A stretch of DNA of 64,000 nucleotides from Calcarisporiella thermophila CBS 279.70 (Eukaryota > Calcarisporiellomycota): positions 390,921 through 454,920 of the forward strand of contig NW_027192196.1 of assembly GCF_041956535.1 (NCBI RefSeq), in the 5' to 3' direction. A program made the translations under genes and the position numbers. Numbering within the stretch: position 1 is the first letter of the stretch; the number at the start of each line of letters is the position of its first letter. The notes beneath the pieces are model-generated. The model did not search any database, was not told the origin of the DNA, and worked only from the letters and a program-made list of their open reading frames with translations. Of the stretch, positions 1 through 12,702 are shown piece after piece.

Positions 1-427
1 CTGATACTCTTCAAAAAATGGACTTTGAAGTAGCAACTAACGAAGAGTTGTCTGGAAACTTGCCTTCAACTACATTTCCGATAGGCAGGCCAGATGGATC
101 CTCAGCATGTTCTCAAGAGCATATGGTGAAAAGTAAGGTGACAAAGTCAAATATAGAGGGTAAATTTGTTTATCTTCGTTAATCTTTTAAACCTGGCTTT
201 ACTAACGAATTGTGCTCTACTTCACTTCAGTAATGCATTCTGATCCTCAGCCGTCCGTATCTAAATCTTCGCGAGATAAACAGGTACCAGGTGGTCCTAC
301 TAATGATGCAATGTCGCGCTGTCCATTATGTGATATGGAATTCCCATCGTTCATGGACAATTCAGCTATAAACAGTCACGTCGATGAGTGCTTGAATGTT
401 ATTTATTTACAGGAGATTGACGATTAG
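1..427 (+). CDS. C-terminal end of a UBZ4 (Rad18-type) zinc-finger protein, partial
   Basis: Two exons are visible, 1-159 and 231-427, joined by a GT-AG intron (gtaaat...ttcag); the gene starts before the window. The last exon carries CPLCDMEFP, then INSHVDECL near the end, which is the C-x2-C...H-x3-C pattern of the Rad18/UBZ4 ubiquitin-binding finger. The upstream part is polar and shows no fold. UBZ4 fingers at a C-terminus occur in Y-family DNA polymerase kappa and related DNA damage tolerance proteins, so a repair role is likely. The catalytic part is outside the window, so the protein cannot be named. The finger call is firm and the pathway is inference. Confidence 0.7.
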
Positions 428-892
428 TTCTGTTTATTTCATTATTAATTTTGTATATGCTGATCTCTTTTTTGTCGCTGTACTATTCCCTTTTACATAT
501 TTATCTTCCATAATATCGTTTCCTTTATATTACTGCATTGTTAAATTATGTTTCTATATTTTTCTTCCACGTTAATTTCTCCCCTCGATTGAATGCCAAA
601 TTTTCACGGCTCATTAGAGAAAAAGTTATGCACAAATGCACTGTCGAAAAAATCATGCAAATATCTCGTATTAACTCAATGTGCTTTTTTCACTCATTTC
701 AGGTTGCTTCGATGCCAAAGATTTTCCATTTTTACTTACGAAGGCAATAACAACAATTAGCTTAACGGTTTATATTCTAACCTAACCTAAAATAGAATAC
801 GCGACGCGCTCCGGTTTGAGTAGTAATAGGTTTCGAGCTCTCCCTCCCATTCGTTTTAGAGGTGTTTGACATACCTGGCATATAGCAGTAAA
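428..892. other. intergenic: 3' end of the UBZ gene and upstream region of ALG8
   Basis: AT-rich and stop-dense in all frames. A short open frame at 538-750 on the plus strand has no recognisable protein character. I see no gene here. Confidence 0.6.
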
Positions 893-2919
<2,027 letters not shown>

Positions 2920-3068
2920 AATGTATATTATTATTTCTGTTGCTACACTCGAAAAATTTTATTTTCTGCAATTTATAAGCTTACCATTCGATAACAACGC
3001 AAGTCACAACAAAATCGTCCTATTTCTTGCAAGACTATTAGGATAAAGAGCTTGTCGAATCTTTTCAA

Positions 3069-4244
3069 ATGGCCAAACCACTGAGCAACCTTCCGCCTCA
3101 TCAGTTAATAAATGAGCGTGGTTGTCGAGGAATCAAAATCAACGGATGGACTCTTATTTCGAAAAAGGCATCCATCCTGAACTCCTCTGAAATCAGCCAG
3201 TAATTCTTCATATTTTGCGCGTTTTTCACATTCAATCTCGAAAAATAACCTACCGACTCGTTTGACTAACAGGACAGAAAAATTGCTTGGGATCCCCCTA
3301 CCCGAGATGATTTTTGGCAATAATGAGCTTCGGCTAATGCACAAGAGTGGATTTAATTTTGTATTTAACGCCGTGGATGCTTTGAAACGAGTCGATGTTA
3401 CAAGTAAAAGCAATGAATTGATCAAGGTCGCGTATGCTAAAGAGTGGACCTCTAAGAGGTATGGCAAAGCCTCCATATGTTTTCAAAAGAAGAGCGATGC
3501 TTATACTTAATACAGTGAATCAAATCATGAGAGCATCAAAGATGTTATTAAACCATATGACTGGACCTATACAACCGACTATGCTGGTACATTAGAAAAA
3601 TCGGTTAACGGGCAGGTGAGATAACAGATTTCACTTTTATTTATTAAAAAAAATTCAGCTCTAAATTTCTAACGGTGCTGCAGTTATTCGAGAGGACCAA
3701 AGAGGCAATCGATATCGAGAAACTCAAGGTTCGAGAACATATTCTATTCTACGATGAGAACATATTGTATGAAGACGAATTGGCAGACAATGGGACGGCA
3801 ATATTAACGCTGAAAATTGTAAGTGGACGAACATTTCAGCTAACGTTTCCAAATCTAAGTAAACGAATTTGCTATTAGCGTGTTATGCCTTCTTGCTTTT
3901 TCATCTTGCAACGATTCTTTTTACGCGTTGACGATGTCCTCTTCAAGATGAATGATACTCGGGTATACCATGAGTTTGGAACAAATTCTATTCTACGCGA
4001 ATATACTGCTCGCGAGGAATCTTACGATCGAATTCGCTCGGTAATATAGCAGATATTGGCTCCAGCTGATAGATTTTGCCAATCTTTTTCCTTTTTCTTT
4101 TCTTAGATGATACCCAAAAAACAAGCGGGCGATGTTTCAATGCTAACGGATGAGAATTGGGTCTCGAGTGTCCTACCTTTACCCAAAGAGCAGGATATTC
4201 TCAGAGAAAAAATATTTGTGGATGGTGTTGGACAAGCATCTTAG
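3069..4244 (+). CDS. TIP41: TIP41-like protein, TOR pathway regulator
   Basis: Tip41 acts in TOR signalling: in yeast it binds Tap42 and PP2A-like phosphatases and promotes phosphatase activity when TOR is low. Six exons (3069-3199, 3273-3458, 3516-3615, 3684-3818, 3879-4040, 4107-4244) give 283 residues, close to family size. Visible blocks are [73 protein letters not shown] and [14 protein letters not shown], in the usual order. It lies in the same direction as ALG8, 150 bases downstream, and converges with the ribosomal fusion gene. The start methionine is the first in frame with the conserved N-terminal block. Confidence 0.93.
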
Positions 4245-4543
4245 TACATATTTATTGCCAAAACATTTCAAGCGTCTTTTTCTTGTCTTTGTCTTGTCTT
4301 CTTCTTTTTCTTCTTCTTCTCCCTTCATATTTCGTCCTCGAGGCTTAATATTCATTCTCATATCATAGGATATGATAATATCTTACCGTTATAATAATAG
4401 ATACACATGTAGTTTTGAATCGAGCTGTAAGATCTCGTGTCCAAAAACAATTCGGAAATTTTACAGCGGTTTTCTTCGATAAAACTATTTTTATTCAATC
4501 AACACCAAGGCATTAGCGACCTTGCTTTAATCATCAGGGGAAT
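4245..4543. other. convergent 3' region between TIP41 and the ubiquitin-like/eS31 gene
   Basis: Holds both 3' ends and a plus-strand pyrimidine tract of repeated CTT (about 4300-4325). The short open frames here (for example 4150-4368) run over the end of TIP41 and are not genes. Confidence 0.55.
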
Positions 4544-5080
4544 TTAAGCTTTGCCCTCGCCCTCCTTCTTGAAAACGTAGGTGAGGCCACATTTTCCGCA
4601 GTACTGGCGGTCTGGATGCCACGCCATGAAAACACCCGCACCACATGTCTCATTGGGACATTCGCGGCGAAGGCGGGTGATCTTTCCATTCGCGTCAACC
4701 TTGTAGTACTTGAGCACAGCAAGCTTGACCTTCTTGCGCTTGTGCTTGATCTTTTTGGGAGTAGTGTAAGTCTTCTTCTTACGCTTCTTGCCACCACCGA
4801 GCAAGGCAAGCGAGAGGTGCAGGGTGTTTTCAGGTGCAATAGCATAATCAGCGAGGCAGCCCTCTGACACTGGTTTGCCAGCAAAAGTGAGTCGCTGAGC
4901 GGAAGCAGCAATACCTGATAGTTCACATTCAAAATTAGGTACATAGGGTGATCATACGGCAAGGAATATATAAGGCATACCCTCACGCTGTTGGATGAGG
5001 CTCTTCACCTCCTCAACCCGGGTCGATGCCTCGACATTAAGAGCAAGAGTGCTTTCAATAGATTTAACGAAAATTTGCAT
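4544..5080 (-). CDS. RPS31: Diverged ubiquitin-like domain fused to 40S ribosomal protein eS31 (S27a)
   Basis: Two exons (4981-5080 and 4544-4914) encode 156 residues. Residues 1-74 are a ubiquitin-like fold ending in Gly-Gly; the eS31 part follows with a lysine-rich start (GKKRKKK) and a C4 zinc finger (CPNETCGAG...CGKCGLTY). In fungi this locus (yeast UBI3) normally carries perfect ubiquitin that is cleaved off to release the ribosomal protein of the 40S beak. Here the ubiquitin part is heavily changed: by my hand alignment about 39 of 74 positions match, and positions equivalent to Lys11, Lys29, Lys33 and Lys63 are lost. The Ile44 patch is changed to Thr and Ser, and the tail reads LALLGG instead of LRLRGG. 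Lys6, Lys27 and Lys48 equivalents remain. The eS31 call is certain; loss of signalling function is inference. Confidence 0.93.
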
Positions 5081-5499
5081 GTTGGATTACTTCTCGGATA
5101 ACTCGATTATTTTTCAGTTAGATGTGCTGAAAAGGAATCTAATAGATGGAGTTAATAAAATTATTACTCAATGCTTTTGCGAATTCCAGCTATCATACCT
5201 TCATAACCATCCAAAAAATAATCTTACGAAGAAAGAATCAATTTTTTCTTTCATCGCTATAAATAAAAACAATCTGGCGCAGCAAGTGTGGCGGAATTTG
5301 AATAAATAGCTTGTTCCGAAAAAGGCTTCAGTTTCTATTTCTTTGGTGATCTCGTGTCCATTTTATCACAATACTCAATCACAATCCCACCCTTGTCTTT
5401 ATAGCTATTGCTTTTGTGGGTTTATTTCTTAAACTTTATAACAGAGTTTGATCAAGGACAAAGACAAATTTGCATTTATCCGCGCACTATTTCTTTGGT
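5081..5499. other. divergent promoter region, eS31 fusion gene and four-pass membrane protein
   Basis: The two genes are transcribed away from each other across about 420 bases of AT-rich DNA. A TATA box is not obvious. The open frame at 4995-5309 is the antisense of the first eS31 fusion exon extended by chance. Confidence 0.5.
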
Positions 5500-6922
5500 A
5501 TGGAGCAAGGTGGCAACAAGTTCACCCGGACTTACACTCTCCCTGTAACCCAATTTTCGGACTCTAACGCCCACCCAAACGCATCTCTCCCTTATGCTCC
5601 TATTCGATCCGAAACCATGGCATCGTCGGTGCCACGCAGCGCTTCCTCTACAAGTTCAATTTCCCATAATACTGCTACGGATCAATCTTTCCGGATGCGT
5701 ATGCCCGATCCTGCGGATTTTTTGCCAGGGAATCATCGAGGCAGAACGCCGTCAGGGAGTGGTGAAGGAAATTCGGCTGGTGGTACCTCCCAAATCGTTC
5801 ATAGTGAAGATTATCGAATGGCTACCGCTCCAGCTGAATCTATGGCCCCTCAATTACCTACGCAAAACGAGCCAGAGAGTTTCTCGCCTACAGCGCAGAC
5901 GAGGCGACCATCAGATAATGTATGTGATCGGCCTACAATGCTAACGCCTACTCCACATCATACTAGAGCTCATGACTATCGCCCAGCTTTTAATACACTA
6001 TCGCCTTCGACTATTGTCACCACCTCCCATGTCCGGCCTGCAAAGGATTACGAATACGGCGAAACGAGCTTACGGAACAATGAAGCTCCCCTTCCGATAT
6101 TGACTGGAACCAACTCTTCAAATGAAGCTGAGTTTACTCATCCTACCACCCAGCTTGGAGCAAACTTGTCGCATACTCTCACTAATTCCACCATGCAACC
6201 CAATTTGGTGGGCGTCGAGCCTGATATTGATAATAGTATTAAGAAAGTTCCAGAAAATTATGCGGCACCATCTGCTTTGTCGCCCCATTTTATGAACAAT
6301 GGTAATTCTACTGCCCTTATCTCCCGAAGAATATGCAACGTTAGAAGTGAAGTAATATGGATAATTCTGCGACTTGCTTGCGCCATTACTGGTGCGGGAG
6401 CATTAGGACTTTTGCTGGGACCTGTAATTTCTCTTGATATGTCTGTTGTATATGTTTATCCGGAATTAACGGTAGCCTTTATATTTAGATGCTCACCTTG
6501 TCGAATCCCATTCCTCTTGAGAGATCCGTCATCATCTATGCTGCATGCGGAGTAGCCGGGATATCCATACTATCCAACCTCGCATTCATGTTGTCGGCTT
6601 GTGTGCATGCAGCTCGATATAAGCATGGACCATCTCGTATACCTACATTTCTGGTCGACTTTGTGTTGCTCTGTCTTTGGTTCACAATAGTGTGCATATC
6701 CTTCTTCAAGCTTTCCTGCCCAGCTAATACTAATGAACAGTGGTACGTATCTGTTTGATAGAATATACAGGATTGAAAGGATCCCTCAGGGGGTTTATTG
6801 ACCGGCCATCTCTTCTTGATCATATTAGGTGCAAATTCTACCATGTGTCCTTATTTTTCTCGTGTTTGTCTGCCGTGCTCTACATTTTCGTCGTGATAGG
6901 CGATCTAATCGAAGCTATTTGA
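5500..6922 (+). CDS. Four-pass membrane protein with long polar N-terminus, MARVEL-like topology
   Basis: Three exons (5500-6447, 6489-6742, 6829-6922) give 431 residues. The first 285 or so are Ser/Thr/Pro/Asn-rich with no fold visible. Four hydrophobic segments follow: IILRLACAITGAGALGLLLG, IIYAACGVAGISILSNLAFML, FLVDFVLLCLWFTIVCISFF and FFSCLSAVLYIFVVIGDLI. That spacing, with a short cytosolic C-terminus, resembles fungal MARVEL-type plasma membrane proteins, which is a topology match and not a proven homology. The ATG at 5500 is the first in frame; an upstream TTG at 5470 also extends the frame. No catalytic residues are seen. Confidence 0.72.
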
Positions 6923-7149
6923 ATCGTCTAATTATTCCACATCTAGATATCCTTCTCTTTTGATTTATTCATTGCTAATGGGAATTCGTTTCTGTACATT
7001 ATTAATATGCTTGACCGACCCAATTATATCATGTAATTAACTCCCATCCTAATAAACACTGATTCTTCCCGTGACTACTTCTGGCTTGGCAGATATTGGG
7101 TCAATTTTTTGTAGATCCATAGGGTTATAGACAATATCCCGAGAGATGA

Positions 7150-8693
7150 ATGGCATGCGACAACGAGGGAGATAACATGAGTGTTCCAGCCACCCCTATT
7201 CCGCCTGAGCTTGTAATTACGCGACCACTAGAGCATGCGTCTTCGGTCGAACTCAGCGACCAGGCTGCTGCAAGTAGAAAAAATCGCAGCGAGGCAGCTT
7301 CTATTGGAGTGTCGACAGCATTGACTAGGACGTTGGTCATTCAAACGTTACATATATACTTTAGAACTCCAATTAAGGTAATTAGGATAACCTAAGTATT
7401 GCTTACTGTTACATATTAACCGCATAACTACTATTTCTATTCCTCTAGCTGTTTAGACCTATGCGCGTTGATTATTTGCAAACTGCCCGTGCATTGATGC
7501 CGCCCACTGACCCGAGTAAGAGGCAAAAGCGGTTTTCGTTGCGATATACCTCAGTTGGAATGATTTCCCATGCGGTGAAAACACAAGGAGTAGGTCAAGC
7601 TTTTTCCATTGGACATTGCTGCTTATTTAATGTTACCCTTTGAATAGTTTGGCTTTCTCCATCGTTATCTCTTTCCCCCTCTTTTCCTTAATACTGCTAT
7701 TGGTAGTGTCCTCTATGGAGTATATTCGCTCTCCCTCCCTTCCTTTCATCCCCCTAGTTCCTACGTGCGTCATCGCACATTCCCTCCCCCACCATTTAGC
7801 GCCGTTTTTGCTGCAGGTGCTTTGGCGGGTGCATGCCAAGCGGTAATTGCCGCGCCACTGGACAACATAATGAGAGTTTCTGAAGTAAATGAGCTGTTGG
7901 AGGGGAAATACCGAAGCGTTTGGGCTTATGGTCGCGAGAAGTTGCGGCAATTAGGGTGGTTCAGTGTTTACAGAGGTTTCTCGCTGACTCTGATAAAGGT
8001 ATGATGGGCCACTGCGGGCAACCTTGGATAACCGTTTCTTATACACTTTTTTTTACACTAGGACTCGCTATCTTGTGGAATATTTTTTGGTGTATTTGAG
8101 TTCGTCAAGCAGCAAGGATATTATCTATTCCTCGAGGAGTATTATCGCAAGCAGTTGGGTGATTTGACGCTGAGCCTCAAAGAAAACGGTGAGGGCCAGT
8201 ATGCTCTAAAAAAGCCTCACTGGATGCTAGAGCCGACATTCATTTTACTGGCAGGTGCCATGGCTGCTCTTGTACAGTATTCAATACACCCCGAGTCTGC
8301 AGTTATATTTCAAATCACTCACTACTCTAATTCTAGGCTTACCAAGTAGTGGATCACCCTTTGGAACGTGTCCGCGACGTCTTCTATATTGAGGAAGCAC
8401 AATCGGAATATCTTGTCAAGGATGCTAATCTCAACTCTCGTCGTGCACAAGCAATTGCTCTCTATAAGCTGACCTATCAAGCCTGTAGCAAACGAATAGA
8501 AAAGATGAGCGCGCTACGTTTCTTTTATAGCGGATTTTCCTCTACAGCACTTCGAGCAGTTCCTGCCTCTAGTGTGGGCTTCTTGGCATTCGAGATTGTA
8601 AGGCGGTGGTTGGATCCCTTGGAAGGAGAAAAAGAGGATTCGAAAAAGGTAGAAGAATTCGTAAGACGGATTGAAATGCAAGGATATAGATGA
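7150..8693 (+). CDS. Atypical mitochondrial carrier family protein
   Basis: Five exons (7150-7377, 7449-7589, 7648-7998, 8062-8271, 8337-8693) give 428 residues. Carrier repeats show as degenerate signatures: TPIKLFRPMRVDY, then APLDNIMRV, then HPLERVRDV, each at the end of an odd-numbered helix with a glycine-rich preceding segment (AAGALAGACQAV, LAGAMAALAYQV). The acidic residue of the first PX(D/E)XX(K/R) is missing. The 75 residue N-terminal extension and the 40 residue linker before the third repeat (polar, LSLKENGEGQY) make it longer than the usual 300. It belongs to the fungal group of divergent inner membrane carriers whose substrate is unknown, and no substrate contact residues were identified. 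Confidence 0.82.
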
Positions 8694-8934
8694 AAGTTGG
8701 TCGAATTTATATATTTAATACACATATCCGTTGCTATTTATTCCTCTGCGCGCTTTAGTTTATACATAGAAGCTTATTTCATTTGTTTAGATTTCATACA
8801 CAATTCTTCCCCTATCTTAATCGACTCAATACAAATTCTACACGGTGTAATTTCCGTTTAATGATTCGAACTCCGAATATAATATGACTCTTCTACTCTG
8901 CAACTTCTTTACGCTTTTGGAAGCGAACTGAATT

Positions 8935-10145
8935 ATGGCTAAAGCTAAGAAACCAGCAACAGCTGCAAAAGGCGACGATGGTATTAGAGATAAATTTGAA
9001 CATCGGCTCTCCTTTTTTCCTAACATTCTTGTTAACCACTATTATTTAATACAAAGCCGAGAATACGGTTCTTGAATACCTTCGTAAGCAAAACAGACCA
9101 TACAGCGCCAGTAAGATCATTTCCTTTAACTCACAGGGCTTCTCCAGGGCAATCCATCATTTTCACTTGAACTGATTCTCTTTGAATCACTCCATTCCTT
9201 TTTTTTAGCCGATGTCTTTAATAATCTCCACGGTGCGGTGGCAAAGACTGCGATTCAAAAGATATTAAATGCGCTCAATGAAAAAGGCGAAGTGTCCTCT
9301 AAAACTTATGGAAAGCAGACCGTGTATGTGATCTCACAGGTATGCTTAATTATTTTCGTTCATTTATAACATGTCTGCGTGCAAAAAGTGCGAAATGATC
9401 TAAACTATCATTACATTTAAAGGACCAATTCGAAAATCCTTCGCAGGAGGATTTTGATCGCATGGATGGCGAGATCGAAGAATTGAAGAAGCAAATTGCA
9501 GAAGTTAAAGATCAAAATAAACAACTTCAATCAAGTAAGTGCTATCATTCGTGATATCCTTAGGCAGCTCTTGACATTATGAAAACACATGTCATTAGCA
9601 TTGTCGGGATTGAATAGCAGCTTAACCAACGATCAGATTGAAGAGAGGTTAAAGGAACTGGCTGCTGAGGTATGCTGAGTGCTTTACACGCTAAACTCAC
9701 CGAGATTAATGAGCCTTTCAATGTGAAATGGTGCATATACGTGCCTAAAATCTAGAATGCCAAAAATGAAGAGCGACTCGCGACACTTCGCTCTGGCGCT
9801 AAACCGATTTCACAGGAAGAGCGTGAGCGAATCAATAAAGCCTTTGAGACTAACAGGCAGCTATGGCGATCACGAAAGCGACTGGTAAGTAGTTACATTT
9901 ACCTAATTTTAAATGCCTAGAGTATTGAACCTTTTTTTCGATGATCTTTAAAATTAGTTTAATGATATATGGAGCGCAGTGACAGAACACTTTCCAGGCA
10001 ACCCTAAAGAGTTAATGGTGAGCTATCGTGTAATACTTTAAACTACCATGACCTTGATATTGACGTAAGCTGAACAACGTAGGAGGAGATCGGAATCGAA
10101 CAGGATCCAGTGGATATTAATGAAGATCCCCTTGCTAATATCTAA
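8935..10145 (+). CDS. HOP2: HOP2 (PSMC3IP/TBPIP) homologous pairing protein
   Basis: Hop2 with Mnd1 stimulates Dmc1/Rad51 strand exchange during meiosis. Eight exons (8935-8980, 9057-9110, 9209-9339, 9423-9534, 9599-9669, 9756-9884, 9958-10017, 10083-10145) give 221 residues, close to human at 217. The N-terminal winged helix is ENTVLEYLRKQNRPYSA followed by NLHGAVAKTAIQKILNAL and YGKQTVYV. A leucine-zipper coiled coil follows (EIEELKKQIAEVKDQNKQL), then the C-terminal helices with RINKAFETNRQLWRSRKRL and FNDIWSAVTEHFP. The many tiny exons would hide the gene from single-frame searches. It points to meiotic capacity. Confidence 0.92.
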
Positions 10146-10451
10146 AGAGCACGAGTGGAACCGCTCTGCGCATTTGAAGCGGCTCAGTTTTTGAGATACT
10201 ACCCTTTTTTTCCCTAGTTTTATTTAATCCAATATTTTGAAGGGATTCTTCGGCCTCCTCTGTAGTTTTGCAATTGTAACATGATTTGATATGTGGGAAT
10301 AAAACGAAATGGCAACTATAGGAGCAACCCAGTCTCTAAGGCATCCAAAGGAAGCATAGCAGATATATTATATACATGGGAAGAAGCACAGGATAAAATC
10401 GACGATGTTTAAACACAAAGATATATTACTTAATAAAAACATAAACCATTG
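10146..10451. other. convergent 3' region between HOP2 and the PC-esterase-like gene
   Basis: AT-rich with no coding signal; it holds the 3' ends of two genes that face each other. Confidence 0.5.
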
Positions 10452-11930
10452 TTATGCTGCCACTTCACCCGATACCAGCCGCATCACATTATAGAACAGG
10501 GTGGTCCAGATGTCGATGGGTCCCGGCATGCAATACCGCCAGCAATCTCTCCCCCCAACATGCCCATCCGGTCGCATCCCGGTCATCCCAGCCACATCCA
10601 CATAGATCCCCCCGGCGCGTTCGACCAGAACCCTAGCAATCGCATTTTGCCTCGCAAAATCGGCCAAGTGATATGGAGCATCCTCAAGGTCGGCGGCCGA
10701 AGGTGGACGAGCCAGCGGGGCTGTTGCATTGTTACATCCTATATGCCCAATGGGCGTGTTTCTATAGATAATCAGCAAGTCCGGGTGAAACTCCCGCAGC
10801 TCACGCAGCGTTTCTGCAAGGCCAACTCGAAACGCATCGTCATCCTGATAGTGCGCACCACGATTTAAAATCATTATCCTATAGCTGATAGGCCGTAAAA
10901 ACAATTTGAGCAAGTTTGATGATGGAATGGTCGGTGGAGAATGCTAGGGCAAAATACTAACGCTTTAGTGACGCCAGGTCTTATCCAAGGCTGCTGTATG
11001 ATGTCGACAGAGGGTTGCCCACCCTCTAGGCTAGGATTGACCTTGACATGAGAGAGTACATCATTTCGAATATAGCGAACACGGGTGCCTTCTGAGGGAC
11101 ATATAGTGTGCCCTATAATGAGACCGGGGTATAGCACTATTAAAATTGCCTCATCCACTAGCCAATCAATAGAACAACTAACCTTTGCAGCTCAATAAGC
11201 CATAACATACGGTCGGCCCGTCTCGAAATGCGTCCAATAGTAAATCATGTATTTGATATTGAAGCTCATCGCCTACAAGCAACACATCCCTTCCCTTCAT
11301 CATCTTACACCATTCTTCCCTATCTACAGGCTGTAAAGGGCAGGTATCTGCGGGTTTCCAAATATATTTAAGGAATTCAGGAACATTCCACTTGTTCTGC
11401 GATTGGGTTGCATCCAGTTTTTTAAATCGCTTCTCACATGTGCCGAAAATCGGATCTTGGAGGTGCTTTCGGAGCGTTCGGGGTGTGTCATCAAAAACCC
11501 AAGAACCTCGCGTCATGCAATCTATTATTTTTCGGACACGCAGTGCCTCTTCGTTGCTTCTGATAGAGGTTCCAATAATGCCTTCGATACGAAGTGGAGA
11601 CAGGAGTCTCTCTGCTTCTGCCTGCGCCTTCTCTACCGCCTTCCGCTCCTCTTCTTGGGCCCTTGCGTTGACAGCACGAGCCTTCTGCGACCATTCATTA
11701 CCCTGTCCTAATGGTCGCGAGGCAGCCTGCTGTGTTGGTTGTGGAGGGATGAATGCAGCGTGGGGAGCGTGGGGAGGAGTCTTTGGCGAGCTGCGGGAAG
11801 AGGAACGGATGGAGGCGGGCACAATTGAACGGAGTGCGAAATAGAGAACGAACACGAATAGACCGTAACAGAAAATACGGAACCAGAGCGCCCTTACTGC
11901 ACGCTGATTGACATGTCGCGGGTAAGGCAT
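10452..11930 (-). CDS. PC-esterase (TBL/Cas1-N-like) type II membrane protein, active site altered
   Basis: Three exons (11183-11930, 10962-11112, 10452-10884) give 443 residues. A membrane anchor near residues 16-37 (IFCYGLFVFVLYFALRSIV) is followed by a Ser/Pro/Ala/Glu-rich stem and the lumenal PC-esterase fold: GTCEKRFKKL, WKPADTCPLQP, DVLLVGDELQYQIHDLLL, CKGHTICPSEGTR, ILNRGAHY and DCWRYCMPGPIDIW. Known members are Golgi O-acetyltransferases or esterases of glycans. They use a GDS serine and a DxxH pair. Here GDS reads GDE and the DCxH block reads DCWR, so both nucleophile and general base appear replaced. Either it has another chemistry or it is a non-catalytic member. The family call is good; function is open. 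Confidence 0.75.
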
Positions 11931-12091
11931 ATTAGAGGGTTTTCTATCAGAACAGCATCAATTAAGCAGGCTGAGGGGAGCATGTGTCTAGATTGTGGCG
12001 CAGCAATTATCCCTGTGGAAACAAAAATCCTAGCTCGGGAGGTCAAATAGATCTTTGCAAAACAATCATCCTAAAAGTATTAGCATTAGAA

Positions 12092-12438
12092 ATGGCAGGT
12101 GGTCCCGCAGGTGGCTTTCATCCTCATCTTCCCGGTGCCGGATATCGCTGGACCGCAAAATTAATTGGCGCTTCAATGTGGTTTTTCATGATGTATCGCG
12201 CTAAGCAGGACATGCCTCATATACTGGTAAGAACTTTATTGGATGTGGTTGTGGACGACCGCCCTTGGTGGTTGCTAGCATTGGCTAGCCTATATTTCAC
12301 ATCGTGAATTATATTGTGTTTGTATTATCTTGCTTAATATTGTTTTGATATTTTCTTTCTCACCCCTAGGGATGGCATCACCCATGGGATCATCACGGTC
12401 ACGGCAACCACGGGCACGATGAGAAAGAGCATCATTAA
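12092..12438 (+). CDS. Complex I accessory subunit, NDUFB2 (B8/AGGG)-like
   Basis: Two exons, 12092-12226 and 12370-12438, give 67 residues. The shape is a short Gly/Pro N-terminus (MAGGPAGGFHPHLPG), one membrane segment (LIGASMWFFMMYRA), then GWHHPWDHHGHG and a His-rich tail. Fungal NDUFB2-type subunits of NADH:ubiquinone oxidoreductase share the MWF-MYRAK-GW-HPWDHH pattern. It would sit in the inner mitochondrial membrane, in the distal membrane arm. Its presence means the organism has complex I, unlike Saccharomyces or Schizosaccharomyces. It is too short for most gene callers. Confidence 0.8.
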
Positions 12439-12702
12439 GCAGCTCAACTTCGAGGAATGTTTCTTTGTTTCTTTTTTTTTTTAGCCTTTTGTTTTTATAC
12501 ACATTTATAAATTAAATAGAAATCGGTCTTATTTCCTAAAGAAACGTTCACAAACTTTTACTTCAAAGAGTACAGAGTAAATTAGAGACAAGCAAAAGGA
12601 AATGGCAAATGTAAAATAGTCTGAAAAACCAAAAACTAGCAAACGAAAGTCAAAAGTGATGCAAAAAAGAAAGAGAGGAGAAAAGAAAGATTTAAAAGCC
12701 GC

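Noticed and set aside
777-790. Telomere-like CTAACCTAACCTAA
   Set aside because: Only two to three units in the middle of an intergenic region; chance or promoter element is more likely.
7707-7760. Intron in the mitochondrial carrier (GTAGTG...CCCTAG)
   Set aside because: The region reads through in frame as GSVLYGVYS, which matches the carrier fold, and removing it breaks frame.
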